Shown in pieces: positions 11,661 to 24,307 of a DNA stretch of 64,000 nt. The DNA is from Sabellastarte sp. h YS-2021. Lineage: Eukaryota; Annelida; Polychaeta; Sabellida; Sabellidae. The notes below the pieces were generated by a model. That model made no database searches and was not told where the DNA came from. It saw only the letters and a list, made by a program, of their open reading frames with translations. Made by a program: the position numbers and the translations under genes. The stretch covers positions 25,672,614 to 25,736,613 of the forward strand of contig OZ024930.1 of the NCBI GenBank assembly GCA_964017235.1. Reading direction: 5' to 3'. Numbering within the stretch: the stretch's first letter is position 1; each line of letters starts with the position of its first letter.

Positions 11661-12896
11661 TAATATCTGAAAACCGAAAAATCATGCATAAATACACAGA
11701 AATATATAAATTAAGGAAACAAAGAATATGAGAGCTGACTTAGATACACACAAAATGGCAAGATGGGCAACAGAAAAAAGACATGAGACATAAAAACATT
11801 GAATGCAATATTTTTCAAAAATATGACCTGTGAAGGAATGACATATCAATATATTTCAGTACTGATTGACATAGCTTCCTGTATCTTAAGTTTTCAAATG
11901 TGTCAATTTTAATATATTTTCAAAAACTGAACAGTGTTTTAAAGAGATTATAGCTTAATATCTAATCTAATCTACTCCTTTGCAGGTGCAATATCTTCCC
12001 CACAGAGGGGAACTCAGTGTGCTAGGTTAACAAAAATCACTTATCGTAAGGAGAGTAATATTCTAATCAACCTCTTAAGAAGTGAAACTATGTAAGAGTG
12101 GAATTTTCTTTGGAATTGAAATAGTTAGACCTTTCTGGCATTTTTTGACGAGTTTTACCCATTTATCTAAAAGTTCTGGCTAGTGGGTATAATTCAGCCA
12201 ATTCAGATTTGAATGCACTCAATATTTTAATAATCAAACATTAAAATTAATAAGGCTATTTTACGCAATAAAAATTATAATTAACAGGTCAATATTAATA
12301 ATCATTTTGTAGATAGAATCTAGGAAATTTTATAAATTTTAATGTCTGTTGTTATTGTAGCAATGTTATTTTAATTATAGCTGTAAATATCCTGATATGT
12401 ATATTAACATATTAACCTTACCTTGTCAGAAAGTAACTAATTAGTGTCCACTAAGTAGTGCATGTTACAGCAACCTTTTAAAATCAAATGATGCACAAAA
12501 CCAAATCAGATTTGTTAGTGATGTATTTAAATCCTTCCACTGATTTTAATTACTTTTAAATAATTTTAGACAAAACATTAAGATAAGGCATCAATTTTAA
12601 CTACATAAACATTAGAATACAAATTGTGATGAGGGTTTAATCTGCAACAGGAGTTTATCTGACCCGGATGTTTATTGCTTAACCAAGGTAATATATTTGG
12701 GAAAACCTGTGGTAATATGTGTGAAATGAAATGCTTGTTGATTGACATAGATTAGGGTTGAGGGAATGGGAGACAATATAACATAGCATACAAAGCTAAA
12801 CAACAACAAGACAGGCTCCAACCAATCATGTGTGAAACATTCTGAAAACTACCTGGACACACTGTTGCCATGGTGACAAAAGGGGGTTTGTCTTAC
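11661..12896. other. Intronic DNA, nothing recognised
   Basis: AT-rich intron sequence on the C-terminal side of the PDZ5 exon. No repeat or coding block was recognised. Confidence 0.5.
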
Positions 12897-12912
12897 AGAG
12901 GAATCACAGGTC
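12897..12912 (-). CDS. MAGI: Candidate 16-nt alternative microexon of MAGI
   Basis: On the minus strand a strong pyrimidine tract (an uninterrupted T run, then gcctctctcttcaag) precedes 16 nt, GACCTGTGATTCCTCT, which is followed by a gtaaga donor. It lies in the intron between the PDZ5 exon and the terminal exon. Because 16 is not a multiple of three, inclusion would continue the PDZ5 frame for about five codons and move the terminal exon into another frame, giving a shorter alternative C-terminus ending after about 10 more codons. No transcript is available here. The call rests only on the quality of the two splice sites. Confidence 0.35.
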
Positions 12913-13541
12913 CTTGAAGAGAGAGGCACAAAAAAAACAGAGAATACAGAAATAAAAACACAATGAGAAGAAACTCAACACAGCTTGACGCAAACCTACA
13001 ACATCGCTATACTCTGGCTGAGATACGGAAAATTTAAAGAAACTAAAACAACTGCTGTGATTCAAGTATATTTTTCTGCTTTTATTAATATAAATGGATG
13101 TACAAGAATCCAGTATGAAAGGTTGAAGTTTATCTTTTCAACAATCAGAATATTTAACTGTTACTGTTCTGCAGAGTATGTAAAACCTATCCAATGCCTT
13201 AGCTATGTGTTTTAATTAAAGATTTCCATTTAATTTAATATAATCTTTAATCATGACTGTTTACATCTGACTAATGTAACCCCTAGTCTCTTGTCTGCTG
13301 GTTATACATTAGACAGTAATGTTTAGACTTCAATTCATTTCTCAGACATATTAATCATTTTATTTTTCCATGAATAACCTGGACCACTCAATGATTGCAC
13401 TGTTGCCATTTTGAGAGTGAATGACCATGGACTTGAGTAGCCTGGAATCATTATCGTATGACACTGTGGTTTTAGTGTCTGGCTTATTGGCATATCAGTA
13501 AAGTGTCCTATAAAATCCATCTTACGTCAGTGGAGACTTAC
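12913..13541. other. Intronic DNA, nothing recognised
   Basis: AT-rich intron between the candidate microexon and the second PDZ5 exon. Short open frames here have no splice context. Confidence 0.5.
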
Positions 13542-13680
13542 CGAACTGTGGTGGCAGTTTCCCTGTGTGTTTCACTAACACTCTGACTGTGGAGCCTCCA
13601 TTTTGAATGAGGTCGATTGCCTCAGCATGTGTCATGTTTTGTGTGGAACAGTTGTTAATCTCCATAATCTGGTCTCCGAC
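13542..13680 (-). CDS. MAGI: MAGI exon: second half of PDZ5
   Basis: Minus-strand acceptor cctgtttcag precedes GTCGGAGACC and a gtaagt donor follows TTCG. The 139 nt start in phase 0 and end in phase 1, matching both neighbours. The product VGDQIMEINN...MTHAEAIDLI...VRVLVKHTG is the carboxyl half of a PDZ domain; the His in MTHAEA is at the first position of helix B, which in this family predicts class I (Ser/Thr-X-hydrophobic) C-terminal ligands. The segment aligns with the last MAGI PDZ domain, including the trailing lysine-threonine-glycine type stretch before the tail. Fragments of this exon and its acceptor appear to be duplicated just upstream (13780-13925). Confidence 0.93.
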
Positions 13681-13769
13681 CTGAAACAGGCAGGACACGA
13701 GATAAAGTCAGCAAGTTAAAATCAACACCTTAAGAAGATTGTCTGGTATTATATGTACTGCAGCTATTG

Positions 13770-13925
13770 ATGTGCACCATTTGGTCTTCAATCTGAAACA
13801 GGCATGAAATGCGAATAAGATCAGCAGGTTAAACTCCATGCATTAAAAAGTGTACTGCAGTCCTTGGTGTGTATGATTTGGTCTCTGAACTGAAACAGAC
13901 AGGAAATAGGATAAGGTCAGAACCT
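13770..13925 (-). repeat. Two degenerate duplicates of the PDZ5 exon acceptor
   Basis: The junction region at 13663-13715 (exon start, TGTTTCAG acceptor and about 35 bp of intron) recurs with decay at 13775-13830 and 13870-13925. Each copy keeps a tgtttcag acceptor (boundaries near 13792 and 13889 on the minus strand) followed by a GAGACCAAAT- or GAAGACCAAAT-like stretch resembling the exon start GGAGACCAGAT. The copies lack a donor and the rest of the exon, so they are pseudo-acceptors rather than exons. Confidence 0.65.
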
Positions 13926-14815
13926 GCCTTAAGACTTCATCAAAGCAGAACTGTCACGTTAATAAATGAATCCTGATATACAGACCTATCCAAAGCAATG
14001 ACATATAAGAGAGAACATCATGTTTTGAGTACATTCACGCAAACAGGCATAACTAGAAAAAGGTTTTTGCTAACAAAAACGAGCGGCCCGGATGGAGACT
14101 TGAGTTAATAAAGCTGTAGTAGTTGTGGTATGAGACTGTAAGGAGAAGGTAAGCTTTACTGTGTTTTGTATCTGATGGAAAAGTGGATTATCTAAAAACT
14201 GCATCAGTTGAAGTATTAGACTGTAAGCAGAATGTGAGCTTTATTGTGTTTCGTAGAGTGGTATATTTTATGAAAAGAATATATCATTTTTGCTGTAAAT
14301 TTGGGATCGTAATTTTTTTCCAGGAGATATTCAATCCTAGATTTATAGTGATAAAGATACACTGTAGTAAACTATAATTGGCTATAGATAGGGACACTCA
14401 AATATTGTATATGTTTGAGGCACTTTATGCCCCTGAAAATTCATTGCTATATAATATTATTATAAGATGAATATGCTTAAGATAATTGTATTTGTGAAAT
14501 CCTTTATTGTTCCATTGTAAAAAAAAAATACACAAAGTCATGTTGTCAGATGTTATTGTTAACATTTTAAATTCACACATGACTGTATATCTGAATATCA
14601 TGAAAGCTCAAGGTTTTTACATATTATTAAGGCTTTTTCCATTCTCTGAAAACAGAGAAGGCATTCTTTCCACAAGGCTCTTCTTCCATGAACCTAAAGA
14701 TAAATGTCCTGGTTTGAATTGTTTACCCCCAAAAAGATTTACTGTAGGCATATCCCTTAATGAAAAGAAATGAATACATCTTGATATCCCTTATTAACTT
14801 TCAGTGTGCAGACAT

Positions 14816-14831
14816 ACACACACACACACAG
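14816..14831. repeat. CA dinucleotide microsatellite
   Basis: Short ACACAC run inside the family 3 element. Confidence 0.85.
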
Positions 14832-15589
14832 ATGTTGACACACAAAGCACAGTGGGGCATGAGTGAGTGAATCTGCCCCCAGATAGGTATCACACAAAAG
14901 CAAATACAGAGTTGGAGGAGAAAAAACAGATAATGATAAAGACACACCATAGTAAACTATAATTGGCTATAGATAGGGACATTCATATGTTGTATATCTT
15001 TGAGGCATTTTATGCCTTTGAAAATTCATTGCTATTTAATATTTTTAAAAGATAAATATGCCTAAGATAAAACAACTGTTTATGAGAAAGTGTTTTTTTT
15101 CCAGTCAACTTATCTTCTGAAAGAAGTCAAGTCTATACATTTGACCAATTTACATAGTATATGTGAATAAGTAGCTAGATTAACAACTCCTGCTGCTAAA
15201 CAAAAGCTGAATTAATTAAAGCCTTTTTCCCCAAAAAGGAAAAGTCATACCCACACTATTCCACAAGAATGGAATCAGAAGAATGTGGGATTTTTTTAAT
15301 GTGCCTAAAATTGGTAATTTATATTATATGAACACTGATCAGCTGCAATATATTAATAACCACATCAATGCATACTAAATACCTCATTTTTTCCTATGAA
15401 GATGCCATAACTTCAAAAACACTAGGAGGTTAGCTTTGCCAGATAACAGAAATTTAGTTTTAAGCATACAGGTGGCAGGTGTGGTTTTAAAAAGTCTTAA
15501 AATAAATAAGGTGGGAGGAAAAACTATATATTTATTATGTTGAGTTTGCCAAAGTCTCTTAAATACAGGAATTTGAAATAAAAGGTCAT

Positions 15590-16060
15590 TAGAAGTCTTC
15601 CTTAAACTTAATCAATGTGTCAAGTTGAACTGATGTCAGTGAACAGTAAGTCAGCTGGGAGCTGAAAACTCTCATTTTTACTTCAAGATGGCCATGACTG
15701 TGCTTGTATTGGAACTCCAAGGTTGAAAGAAAATAAGAATGTCCCTATTTTCATCTTTAATAAGTGCAAAATTTAACTGAGGTCAGCTGAACAATACAAT
15801 AGCTGGAGATTAAAAACTCCATAATTTCACTGCAAGGTGGCCATAACTTCATTGATATTGGGACTTTAAGGTAACCATAAAATAAGAATGTCCCTTTTGT
15901 CATCCTTTATAAGTGCATAAAGTTTAGCTGAGGTCAGTTGAACAATAAGATAGCTGGAGACTGAAAACCTCATTTTTCACTGTAAGGTAACCATAACTTT
16001 ATTCATATTGCGACTTTAAGGTGACCATAAAATGATATTGTCCCTTCAATATCAATATAT
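15590..16060. repeat. Tandem repeat of about 128 bp (3-3.5 units)
   Basis: Units share AGCTGAGGTCAG, AACAATA.GATAGCTGGAGA, CCATAACTT.ATTGATATTGGGACTTTAAGG and AATAAGAATGTCCC. A related single unit appears in family 1 at about 6290-6440 (ACTGAGGCAAGTTGAATAAA). Confidence 0.8.
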
Positions 16061-16097
16061 GTTAAATATGAAAAAATAAAGGCCAATTTTATGACTT

Positions 16098-16117
16098 TGG
16101 GGGGGGGGGGGGGGGGG
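16098..16117. repeat. Poly-G tract
   Basis: A run of about 19 G within AT-rich element sequence; prone to sequencing error. Confidence 0.9.
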
Positions 16118-16966
16118 CATAGCTCCAATTATATTAAAAGTTTAAGGTCACCATAAAGTCAGGAAAATCGTTTGGTAAATCTTAATATATATGCCATGTT
16201 TGGTTGAAAAAAAGTAAAAAACTAAGTCAACTGGAGGGCTAAAACCCCCTTTTTGGACATTAAGGTGACCTTAAGGTTGCAGATACAGGGCTAAAACTTC
16301 AGCATGTGAAAGATTATCAAAACGTAGCTGAATAGGTTAGTCCAACAAAACGCTGAAATCCTGACCGTTTTTGAGATACAGACCAAGTACCCACTTTTAA
16401 AAAATTTACGAAAATAAAACGCCTCCGATTCAGGCATCTATGGTCTGATTGATCAGAAAATCCTTTCCAACCTGTGGATTTAGGTATAGAATGTACCTGA
16501 TAAATTTTATAGCACAGGTGTGTGTGATTTTTTCTGAAACGTGATGACGGGGTGTGTTTGAAAAATGCTTAAGGTTACCTTAAGTAAAGCTTAACTTATA
16601 AGGTCTCCGCAAAGTATCCCAAAAATGTTTCCCGCCCCTATACTTTTAAAGAAAGATAAGAAAGAAAGAAAAATTTGAAAGCCCAAGAAGTTATATAAGG
16701 GAGACCATAATCATTCGGTGGTGGCGGCGGCGATCAGTCGAACTTACGTGAAAACAAATAAGTGCCCCTGACAGGCCGCTTAATTATGCATTGAACTTTA
16801 GAAAAAAAAAATAGGTACATGTAAAGTTAGAGGGTCAGCCAACCTGTTTCAAATAATAATCTTGTGGATCTTTAGTATTATGAATATTAGCTGTACAGTG
16901 TCAACAATATATACAGTATTTTAACTTATTTTATTCCCTTTTTTTGTTAAATTCCTGCATACTGAC

Positions 16967-17137
16967 CTTGAGTCGTTTATCAAGGTCAGCTGTTCCCCCT
17001 GGGGCGACTTTGAGTACAAAGAGAGGCATGTTGTTGAACTCACGGCCACCACGTATGGAGAAGCCAAACCCACGGGAACCACGGTGCAGTTCCACCTGGT
17101 AGTAACGGTCTTCTTCAGGCTGGCTAGAAGGACTGGC
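16967..17137 (-). CDS. MAGI: MAGI exon: first half of PDZ5
   Basis: The minus-strand acceptor tttttttcctcag precedes GCCAGTCC and the donor gtcagt follows CTCAAG; 171 nt, phase 0 on both sides. The product begins with a short Ser/Pro linker, then RYYQVELHRGSRGFGFSIRGGREF...LKVAPGGTADLDKRLK. GFGF is the carboxylate-binding loop of a PDZ domain, and the GGRE context is characteristic of the last PDZ domain of MAGI1/2/3. The next exon supplies VGDQI, completing the fold. The gtcagt donor is weaker than the others in this gene, but no better donor is nearby. Confidence 0.93.
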
Positions 17138-17535
17138 CTGAGGAAAAAAAGGAGGGCCATTTACAAATCCCTTCAATACATGTATGCAATTTAATCTCCA
17201 GAGTTCTCATATACAATACGCTAGAAGTACTGGCCTGTAGACAGAACGAATACAAAGTCATGGTTACAGACAAGCCCACTGAAACAGAGCTCTGATAATT
17301 ACAATTCCCTGTAGATACAAATAAATATCACTAGATGTCAGGGCCTGGAATGGGATAAAAGTTACTTACATCCTATCCTATCTATTAGGGAGATATGTAT
17401 GCTGTGTAACCTCCAATTTATGTGCACAAATAAAGTCAATGAAGGCCTCATCAGTGGAGAAGAGAGACATGGTGACATATTCGCTTAGCTTAGCCACATA
17501 TGCAGTATAATCTCTGTAATTCAAATACATAAATA
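17138..17535. other. Intronic DNA, nothing recognised
   Basis: Intron sequence between the PDZ5 exon and a MITE. A short echo of the exon context (GCTAGAAGTACTGGCCTG near 17220) suggests a small local duplication of the exon start. Confidence 0.5.
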
Positions 17536-17990
17536 CCGTAGTTTTTGTAATAAACGCCCCGGGGCGATGCATTTTTCCAAAGGGGGGGCGACTATTACAG
17601 ATAAATAAAATCATATCTCGAGTCCAGTGGCAATGGGCGATAATGAACACTTGCTGCCTTGATCTCGCTTGCTGGCATGTATAATGGCGAGACAGCTTAA
17701 AATATTTAAAACAAACCTTAAATCTGAAGAAATTATGTAGTTTTATCTCCTATTATTGCAGATTTCAATGCGTCTGTGACCAAAACTACCATGTTTTGTT
17801 TTTATTTTCTTTATTTCTCGTAAGCGATATTCGCTTGGGAAGTACTAAAATGCACCATTTTTCGGAATCCCGGAATCGCAAAAGTGTTGGCTGTTGAGAG
17901 GGATGTAAAACCCCGAAATATGAACTTTGCAAAGGTAGAGAAGAGGGGGGGCGATTAATAGGGAGGGGGCGTTTATTACAAAAACTACGG
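17536..17990. mobile_element. TA-flanked MITE (Tc1/mariner-like)
   Basis: Terminal inverted repeats CCGTAGTTTTTGTAATAAAC and its reverse complement bound about 455 bp, and both ends are flanked by TA. GC-rich blocks (GGGGGGGCG) follow each terminus inside. There is no transposase frame. TA target duplication with short inverted repeats suggests a Tc1/mariner-superfamily non-autonomous element; the superfamily is inferred from the target site only. Confidence 0.8.
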
Positions 17991-18654
17991 TACAGTTGTT
18001 TTCAAAGAGGTTTGTGTATAGGCAGTGTAAAGGGAATGCTAGTTGCACAAACTGGGGTGTCATGCTTGTCAAAATGGTAATTTGCTATGTAATTCAGTGT
18101 TTGCTGTCTACAGGAAAGCTTTCCATGTCCACTGGGCCTGTAACTCAGAAACGTTAACAGATCCATAACAAAATTTGCCAGTCTGAATTTCAATGAACAT
18201 TAAATCAATAACGAGTTTCAAATCTGACCAACTGGCAAGTGCCAAAGAATGAATGGTTCAATGTAATTTTCCACCTGTTGTGGTGGCCCTCCTCCCAGAA
18301 ACATTTCTCTCAAGAATTTTATAGATTACATTCATTATAATACATTTATTTCAATACAGTATTTTCTGCCTCAAGCATTTTCTGTTTGTGGCATACATTT
18401 TGAGTACTTGCCTCTCATTGGACAATTAGCTAGATCTTAGACAATCACATTGTGGCTTATAAAACTTACTGTTATGTCTACAATATGGCAGAACTAAAAA
18501 CTTTTATCAATTTTAGCTATTAAAAATATATGAGCAATTTTCTTTAGCTACAGAATATCTTGACTTGTAACTCTAGATACAGATCTGTGTCACTCTGTGT
18601 TATAAATTACTTTCACATTAATCCTCTGTCTTACCTGTTAAGATAACTAGTACC
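17991..18654. other. Intronic DNA, nothing recognised
   Basis: Unique-looking intron between two MITEs. Confidence 0.5.
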
Positions 18655-19308
18655 TAGTGCTGTCACTTGCTAGTGCAAATTAACATCGAATATCGCCCAC
18701 GTTGGCCGACCGAGTATCGACATATGTCAACTTTATAAACTCACCTCAAAACAAAACTATTTAATTAAAATGTAAAATAATATATTGTTTCTCACCCGAA
18801 TACATCATTTTAGGGTCATATTTGTCCTTTTATTTCGGTTGTTTATGCATTGTCAAACGAAGGAACACTTTGAAAACCGTCAGTATATTAAAATAATTAT
18901 CTAATTCCGACTTTATAAAGTGCTGCATAATAACATTATAATATCATGTACGCCTAAAATAAATACAACTACAGTGTTTTTAAAGATTATTTGAAAGCTT
19001 TACATCAATTAAATTGACTTAATAAGCGTGAACAAAAAATAAAGATGCAATTCTGAAACTACATTCGAGCAATGGTTTAACTTTCCTGATAGGTCATGTG
19101 ACTAGATTTGTACGTACTATGTTGTCAAAAGACCGAAAATATATTTTAAAATGCTGAATAACCCTTCACTTTTAAAAGATATTCTATCTTTATTATATAA
19201 ATATACCAATATCTTTGCAATCGGATTTGAAAAAACGCATCCGATTATCGCTCATAATAGACCTAGCAAACAATAGTATCGGAAGTAGCGAGTGTCGCGA
19301 CAGCACTA
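18655..19308. mobile_element. hAT-like MITE with 8-bp target duplication
   Basis: Terminal inverted repeats TAGTGCTGTC and GACAGCACTA are flanked by a perfect direct repeat CTAGTACC (18647-18654 and 19309-19316). The 8-bp duplication is typical of the hAT superfamily. The 654-bp interior has no long frame. It shares the TAGTGCTG terminus and internal phrases (ATCGCCCACGTTGG... versus ATCGCCCACCGAG) with the element at 28960-29384. Confidence 0.88.
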
Positions 19309-19478
19309 CTAGTACCCTCTGTAAACTATAAGGGTGGCATTGTGAGTTTTTAGCATTATTTTCAGAACCCTTTGTTCTGTCTTCCCCGTGAAGCTACTGT
19401 ACTCCCGATATGTTATCAGGCTCCCACTATGAGTTGATAACATTGTTTTTGACATATATCCCTTGTCTTTGCACATAC

Positions 19479-19643
19479 CTGTGAGGAGGACTGCGCCCGC
19501 TGTCTCGCCAGCTCCCGGTGTTTGTCCAGGATCTGCTGCTGTACCGGATTGTGGTGAGGAGAGTAGTCAGAGCGCCGAGAGATGTCCGACTCCGAGTGGG
19601 CGGGATACCCCATTGTGTTGATCAAAGAACCCTGACCAGAACT
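19479..19643 (-). CDS. MAGI: MAGI exon: PDZ4-PDZ5 linker
   Basis: Acceptor ccatatttcag precedes AGTTCTGGTC, and donor gtatgt follows CTCACAG; 165 nt, 55 codons, phase 0 on both sides. The product is polar and likely disordered, with a segment QQQILDKHRELARQRAQ that looks helical and basic. It joins the preceding 38-nt exon and the following PDZ5 exon without frame change. Linkers of this kind vary widely between MAGI proteins, so the call depends on splice sites and frame continuity rather than similarity. Confidence 0.85.
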
Positions 19644-20121
19644 CTGAAATATGGACAGACACACATCAGAGCCTGACAAGTGAAATACACACACAGTACA
19701 TCAAGCATGAAACTCAGATGTAAGTATTGTTAAACCATGAATCCTAAATATATATATATGAATTTTTGAACTTATAAAATTCCACCCTGAAATTATAGAA
19801 CCTACTGAGGTAACTGAAAAAAAAAATCTGTCGATTGTCGTACATTAATGCTTTGAATGAAATTATACCACAAAAAGAATGGCAAACTAAATTAATTCAC
19901 GGTCCACAGTCCTCAAACTTGACACTGTATTTGTCATATGTCAACAGTCAAGAAAAAAATTTACCTTTTTTCAAGTGTAGTTTTAAATACTAAACATATA
20001 CAAGGGAACATTTTTTTTCAAACTGCATTACTGATTCTGAATATATACATGGCAATAATGATTTGTTCAAGACAATCTTCACTGAATGTATAAAAGTATG
20101 TACATGCTTCATTAAACTTAC
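19644..20121. other. Intronic DNA, nothing recognised
   Basis: Short AT-rich intron between two linker exons. Confidence 0.6.
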
Positions 20122-20159
20122 CCGCTGTGAGTTGTGAGAGGTGGTACTAGAGGCATCAT
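20122..20159 (-). CDS. MAGI: MAGI small linker exon (38 nt)
   Basis: Acceptor gtgattttcag precedes ATGATGCCTC and donor gtaagt follows CAGCGG. The PDZ4 exon ends with a single G and this exon starts AT, making GAT across the junction; it ends in phase 0, exactly as needed by the next exon. The 13 residues (DDASSTTSHNSQR) are Ser/Thr-rich linker. It is too short to be called from length alone, but both splice sites are strong and both phases agree. Confidence 0.82.
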
Positions 20160-20283
20160 CTGAAAATCACAGAAACATGGGTTACCAGATGGAAATTCAG
20201 CAGGGGTTTGAACAATGCATTTGTCAACTGTCACAGCCAAGTTACACACAGTGTCATCTTAGCACTGAGTGTACATGCAAATA

Positions 20284-21180
<897 letters not shown>

Positions 21181-22154
21181 TTACATCCAGTTCAACAGTG
21201 AAGGTCACATTGGGACAGACCCATAGCATTGCCACTTGTAGAATGAAATAAAGAAACATAAAAACAAAAGTCTACAACACTATGTCAGCAATATTTTCAG
21301 TTGTATGTCCTGGTAAATAAACATAAATGGGTCTATCAGCTGCATGTCTCATATTCATTTCTGCACTAACTTATTGATCATTGAAATAAGTCAAATAACC
21401 AAAAAATTATGAAAATCACTTGTATTTCAATATGACTTTCCACTATGTACCAATCAGTTATAACACATAACACAACTTGGCAAAGATAAAACATTTGGTC
21501 CGCCAACTATGTAGTTAGTAAAACAAGGAATATAGATTGAAAACAAATGCAACTGAAGTTCATCAACATGTGTCTTTTGAAAAGCTTTAATGTTAAAAAT
21601 CACACTCCTCAAAGGTGTCGCTTACTAGTTTTCTCTCATGCTGACTATTTAAACAAATTCTTATGAGACTATAAAAAATACAAAATGGCACATTATCACA
21701 TTTGTAGTAAAGGCCCCTTGCACATCTAGAAATACAATTTTGACTCAGAGCTTCATGCAATAATCCTGAAACTGGATGTATACAGCAAATAACATTTCAT
21801 TATCATTTATTCCAAAACAGAGAGATTTTTACACAGCTGAACAGTTTTGAATAAGATAGAAATTGTACAACACCACTGTGTCATATCACATCTTACCCAG
21901 ATGTAAAGATATACATTGGTAATTTGTCCAGTGATTTTCTGAACTTCAAAGGTCATACAATAAAATAACAAAGATACTCAACTACTTTATCTTGCACAGG
22001 CAACAGCAGCTAAGAACAATTTACACCAATAAACACAAATATTTTGAATACACAGCTGGCCATATTATCACAAACCAGAAGTACAGGAAACACTGAATAA
22101 CTAGAAAACACAAAATATGGTATTAAATAGTACTAAAGTACTATTTTCCACTCA

Positions 22155-22210
22155 TACCTGTTATAATATACATATATATATATTGTTACAATATACATAT
22201 ATATATATTC
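22155..22210. repeat. AT-rich microsatellite, duplicated block
   Basis: ATATACATATATATATATTGTTACA occurs twice in near-identical form within about 56 bp. Confidence 0.8.
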
Positions 22211-24307
22211 TATCACCTCAAATTGATGAAATTTATACAATCAACATTTGCCTGATACTGGTTCTACCAGAGCAGAGTTTCCTGCATTTGATAGGCAACT
22301 TGGCACTGACAAGAGTGCAGTGTTTTGCACAAGTCTCTAACTTGCATCCTATAGTTTTTACTGTAGTACATGCAGATTCTTAATATCTTAATATAACCCC
22401 CTTATTCTTTTCTGAAGTACTATACCTTTGTAATGTGTTTCATTATAATCTTAACAAATCATTAATATATCATCTTGACAGTAGGAAGCAAACACAATTA
22501 TCGGCATCCATATTGCTTTAAAACTTGCGGGAAAGGTCATATCAATACAAAGGTTACTTCAATTAAAGGATACACAGATTCAGAATAATTCAATATAAAT
22601 TTAACCTTTCCATAAAAACAAAATAACTGCTTTATGCAGTTTAAAAATAACTTCCCATTTTCTTTTTTTCTTACTTTGGCCACCATTTTTGAAAGATGTG
22701 GCCACGTTTGGTAGACTGAATGTAGAAAATTTGGAAAGAGCAAAAAGTTTCCCATAACCTTCTCTTGATATCAATATCAACAATATATATCAATATTGCA
22801 AGTGGACTAGCAATAAATATTTTATATTGATGAGTGATTCTTTCACTTATCCTCCCGTATATCACCAAATGGAAAGCTGTACAGAAGACTTAAGTGAAAA
22901 GCACAGTTTAGGCTGTTAGTCTTCATTCCCATGTAGGCAACCTGCAATCAGTGAATGCAATTTGCAAAGCTCGTGTGCCCATGTGAAGTTCATTTTAAAA
23001 CCCATATTCTGAAAGGGTACAGTGTAACACAAGGTAGATATACAAGAATAGCACAAGTTCTAAGCTTTTCATTATTTGTCATGAACTTACATCAGGATGA
23101 GGGGCAGAACACTAGAATGAAAAGTATACTCTTTAAGAATATGTTCTTGGGAATGCTTTCATTTCTAACAACATGAAACTCAGTGTCAATTTGGAGGGGT
23201 ATCAATTATTATTCAATTTGGGTACAATTTTTGGATTTGTGCAGGAAGATTACAGTGATATGTGTCACTGAAGGTGGACTTTGTTTTCAAAATTTTAGTA
23301 GCTCAGGTTTTTGTGACATGAAATAGAACAGCTACACATAACAATGGGACATGGACATACTCAAAGCATTTAAGGTTCATTATATAATTTATTGATTGCT
23401 TCATTGATTGACCAGCTAATTAAAAAATTTTAAGTTGTTGAATAAAGTTTTTATAAGCTACAAGCTTGCCATCTGGGTCACCTCAGCCTGCTAAAGACAC
23501 CTAGCAGGTAACTGGCTCATTATAAATGCTTTTTTCTTGAGATGGCTGAGTTGAGAGCAGTCTCCCAAGATTAGAACTGAGTGCCAGATAGTAAGCTGAT
23601 AGCTTTTGTCATTTGGCAAATAGTTTATATATAAACAGCCATGATAACTGCAAATTCACTGTAAGGTATTGTAAATACAATACACAATGCATCACATTCG
23701 CAAGAACATCCGTAACTTGCATGCAGCTGGTGAAAACATGAGAAATACACACAGTTCAGGGATTTCTGCAATGTAATACAGAACTTTTTCAACCCTTTTA
23801 AAATCAGTCAATAGGAAAACATATTACAATATACACACCTGTAAATAGTAAATACCATGTTATTATAATATATATTGAACCAATTTTGACAAGATTTTCT
23901 TAAGATTTGTGTAAAGATATAAATAACATGTTGAATTTGAAATGAATCACATGAAGGGCAAATTGAGGTGTAGGTGACATATTTTTACCACATCACACAC
24001 CCCTTATTTGTAGTGATTTGCACCAGGTATACTGCAATACATTTTCCATGGAAAAGACTGGGAGGAATATGAAGCAACTCTATGTTCAACAGTGTGACAT
24101 CTTGTGTTCCATTTGGCAAATGTTATAAAGTGCTCAGACATTAATTTATGGACCCAGTTACTTAAAATATATGAATACTTATGAGCTGTGGTCCCAGGCT
24201 GAATACAAAATTACATGGTACAGGTCCCATTTCTACTTCACAGTCTGGTTTTTATACTATTCTACAGCTTGAGTAATCGTGTAACAGGCAATTAGAACTT
24301 CCTACAT

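Larger units (their letters stand above)
14053..16783 (-). mobile_element. Helitron-like tandem-repeat element, family 3
   Basis: The left edge is A then CTAGAAAAAG, then the perfect hairpin GTTTTTGCTAACAAAAAC, then GAGCGGCCC. The right edge is an imperfect hairpin (16760-16781) ending GGCCGCTTAA before T, so GCGGCC recurs inverted at the two ends. Near the right end is a short GGTGGCGGCGGCG microsatellite (about 16717-16733). Inside are a CA microsatellite, a 128-bp tandem array and a poly-G run. Phrases near 16145-16200 (AGGTCACCATAAA...) resemble the equivalent part of family 1 (8476-8530), so the two families share modules. No transposition enzyme frame is present. Confidence 0.65.

Noticed and set aside
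17378..18193. Short minus-strand open frames around the TA-flanked MITE
   Set aside because: They overlap MITE or intron sequence and lack splice-site context or similarity to the MAGI gene.
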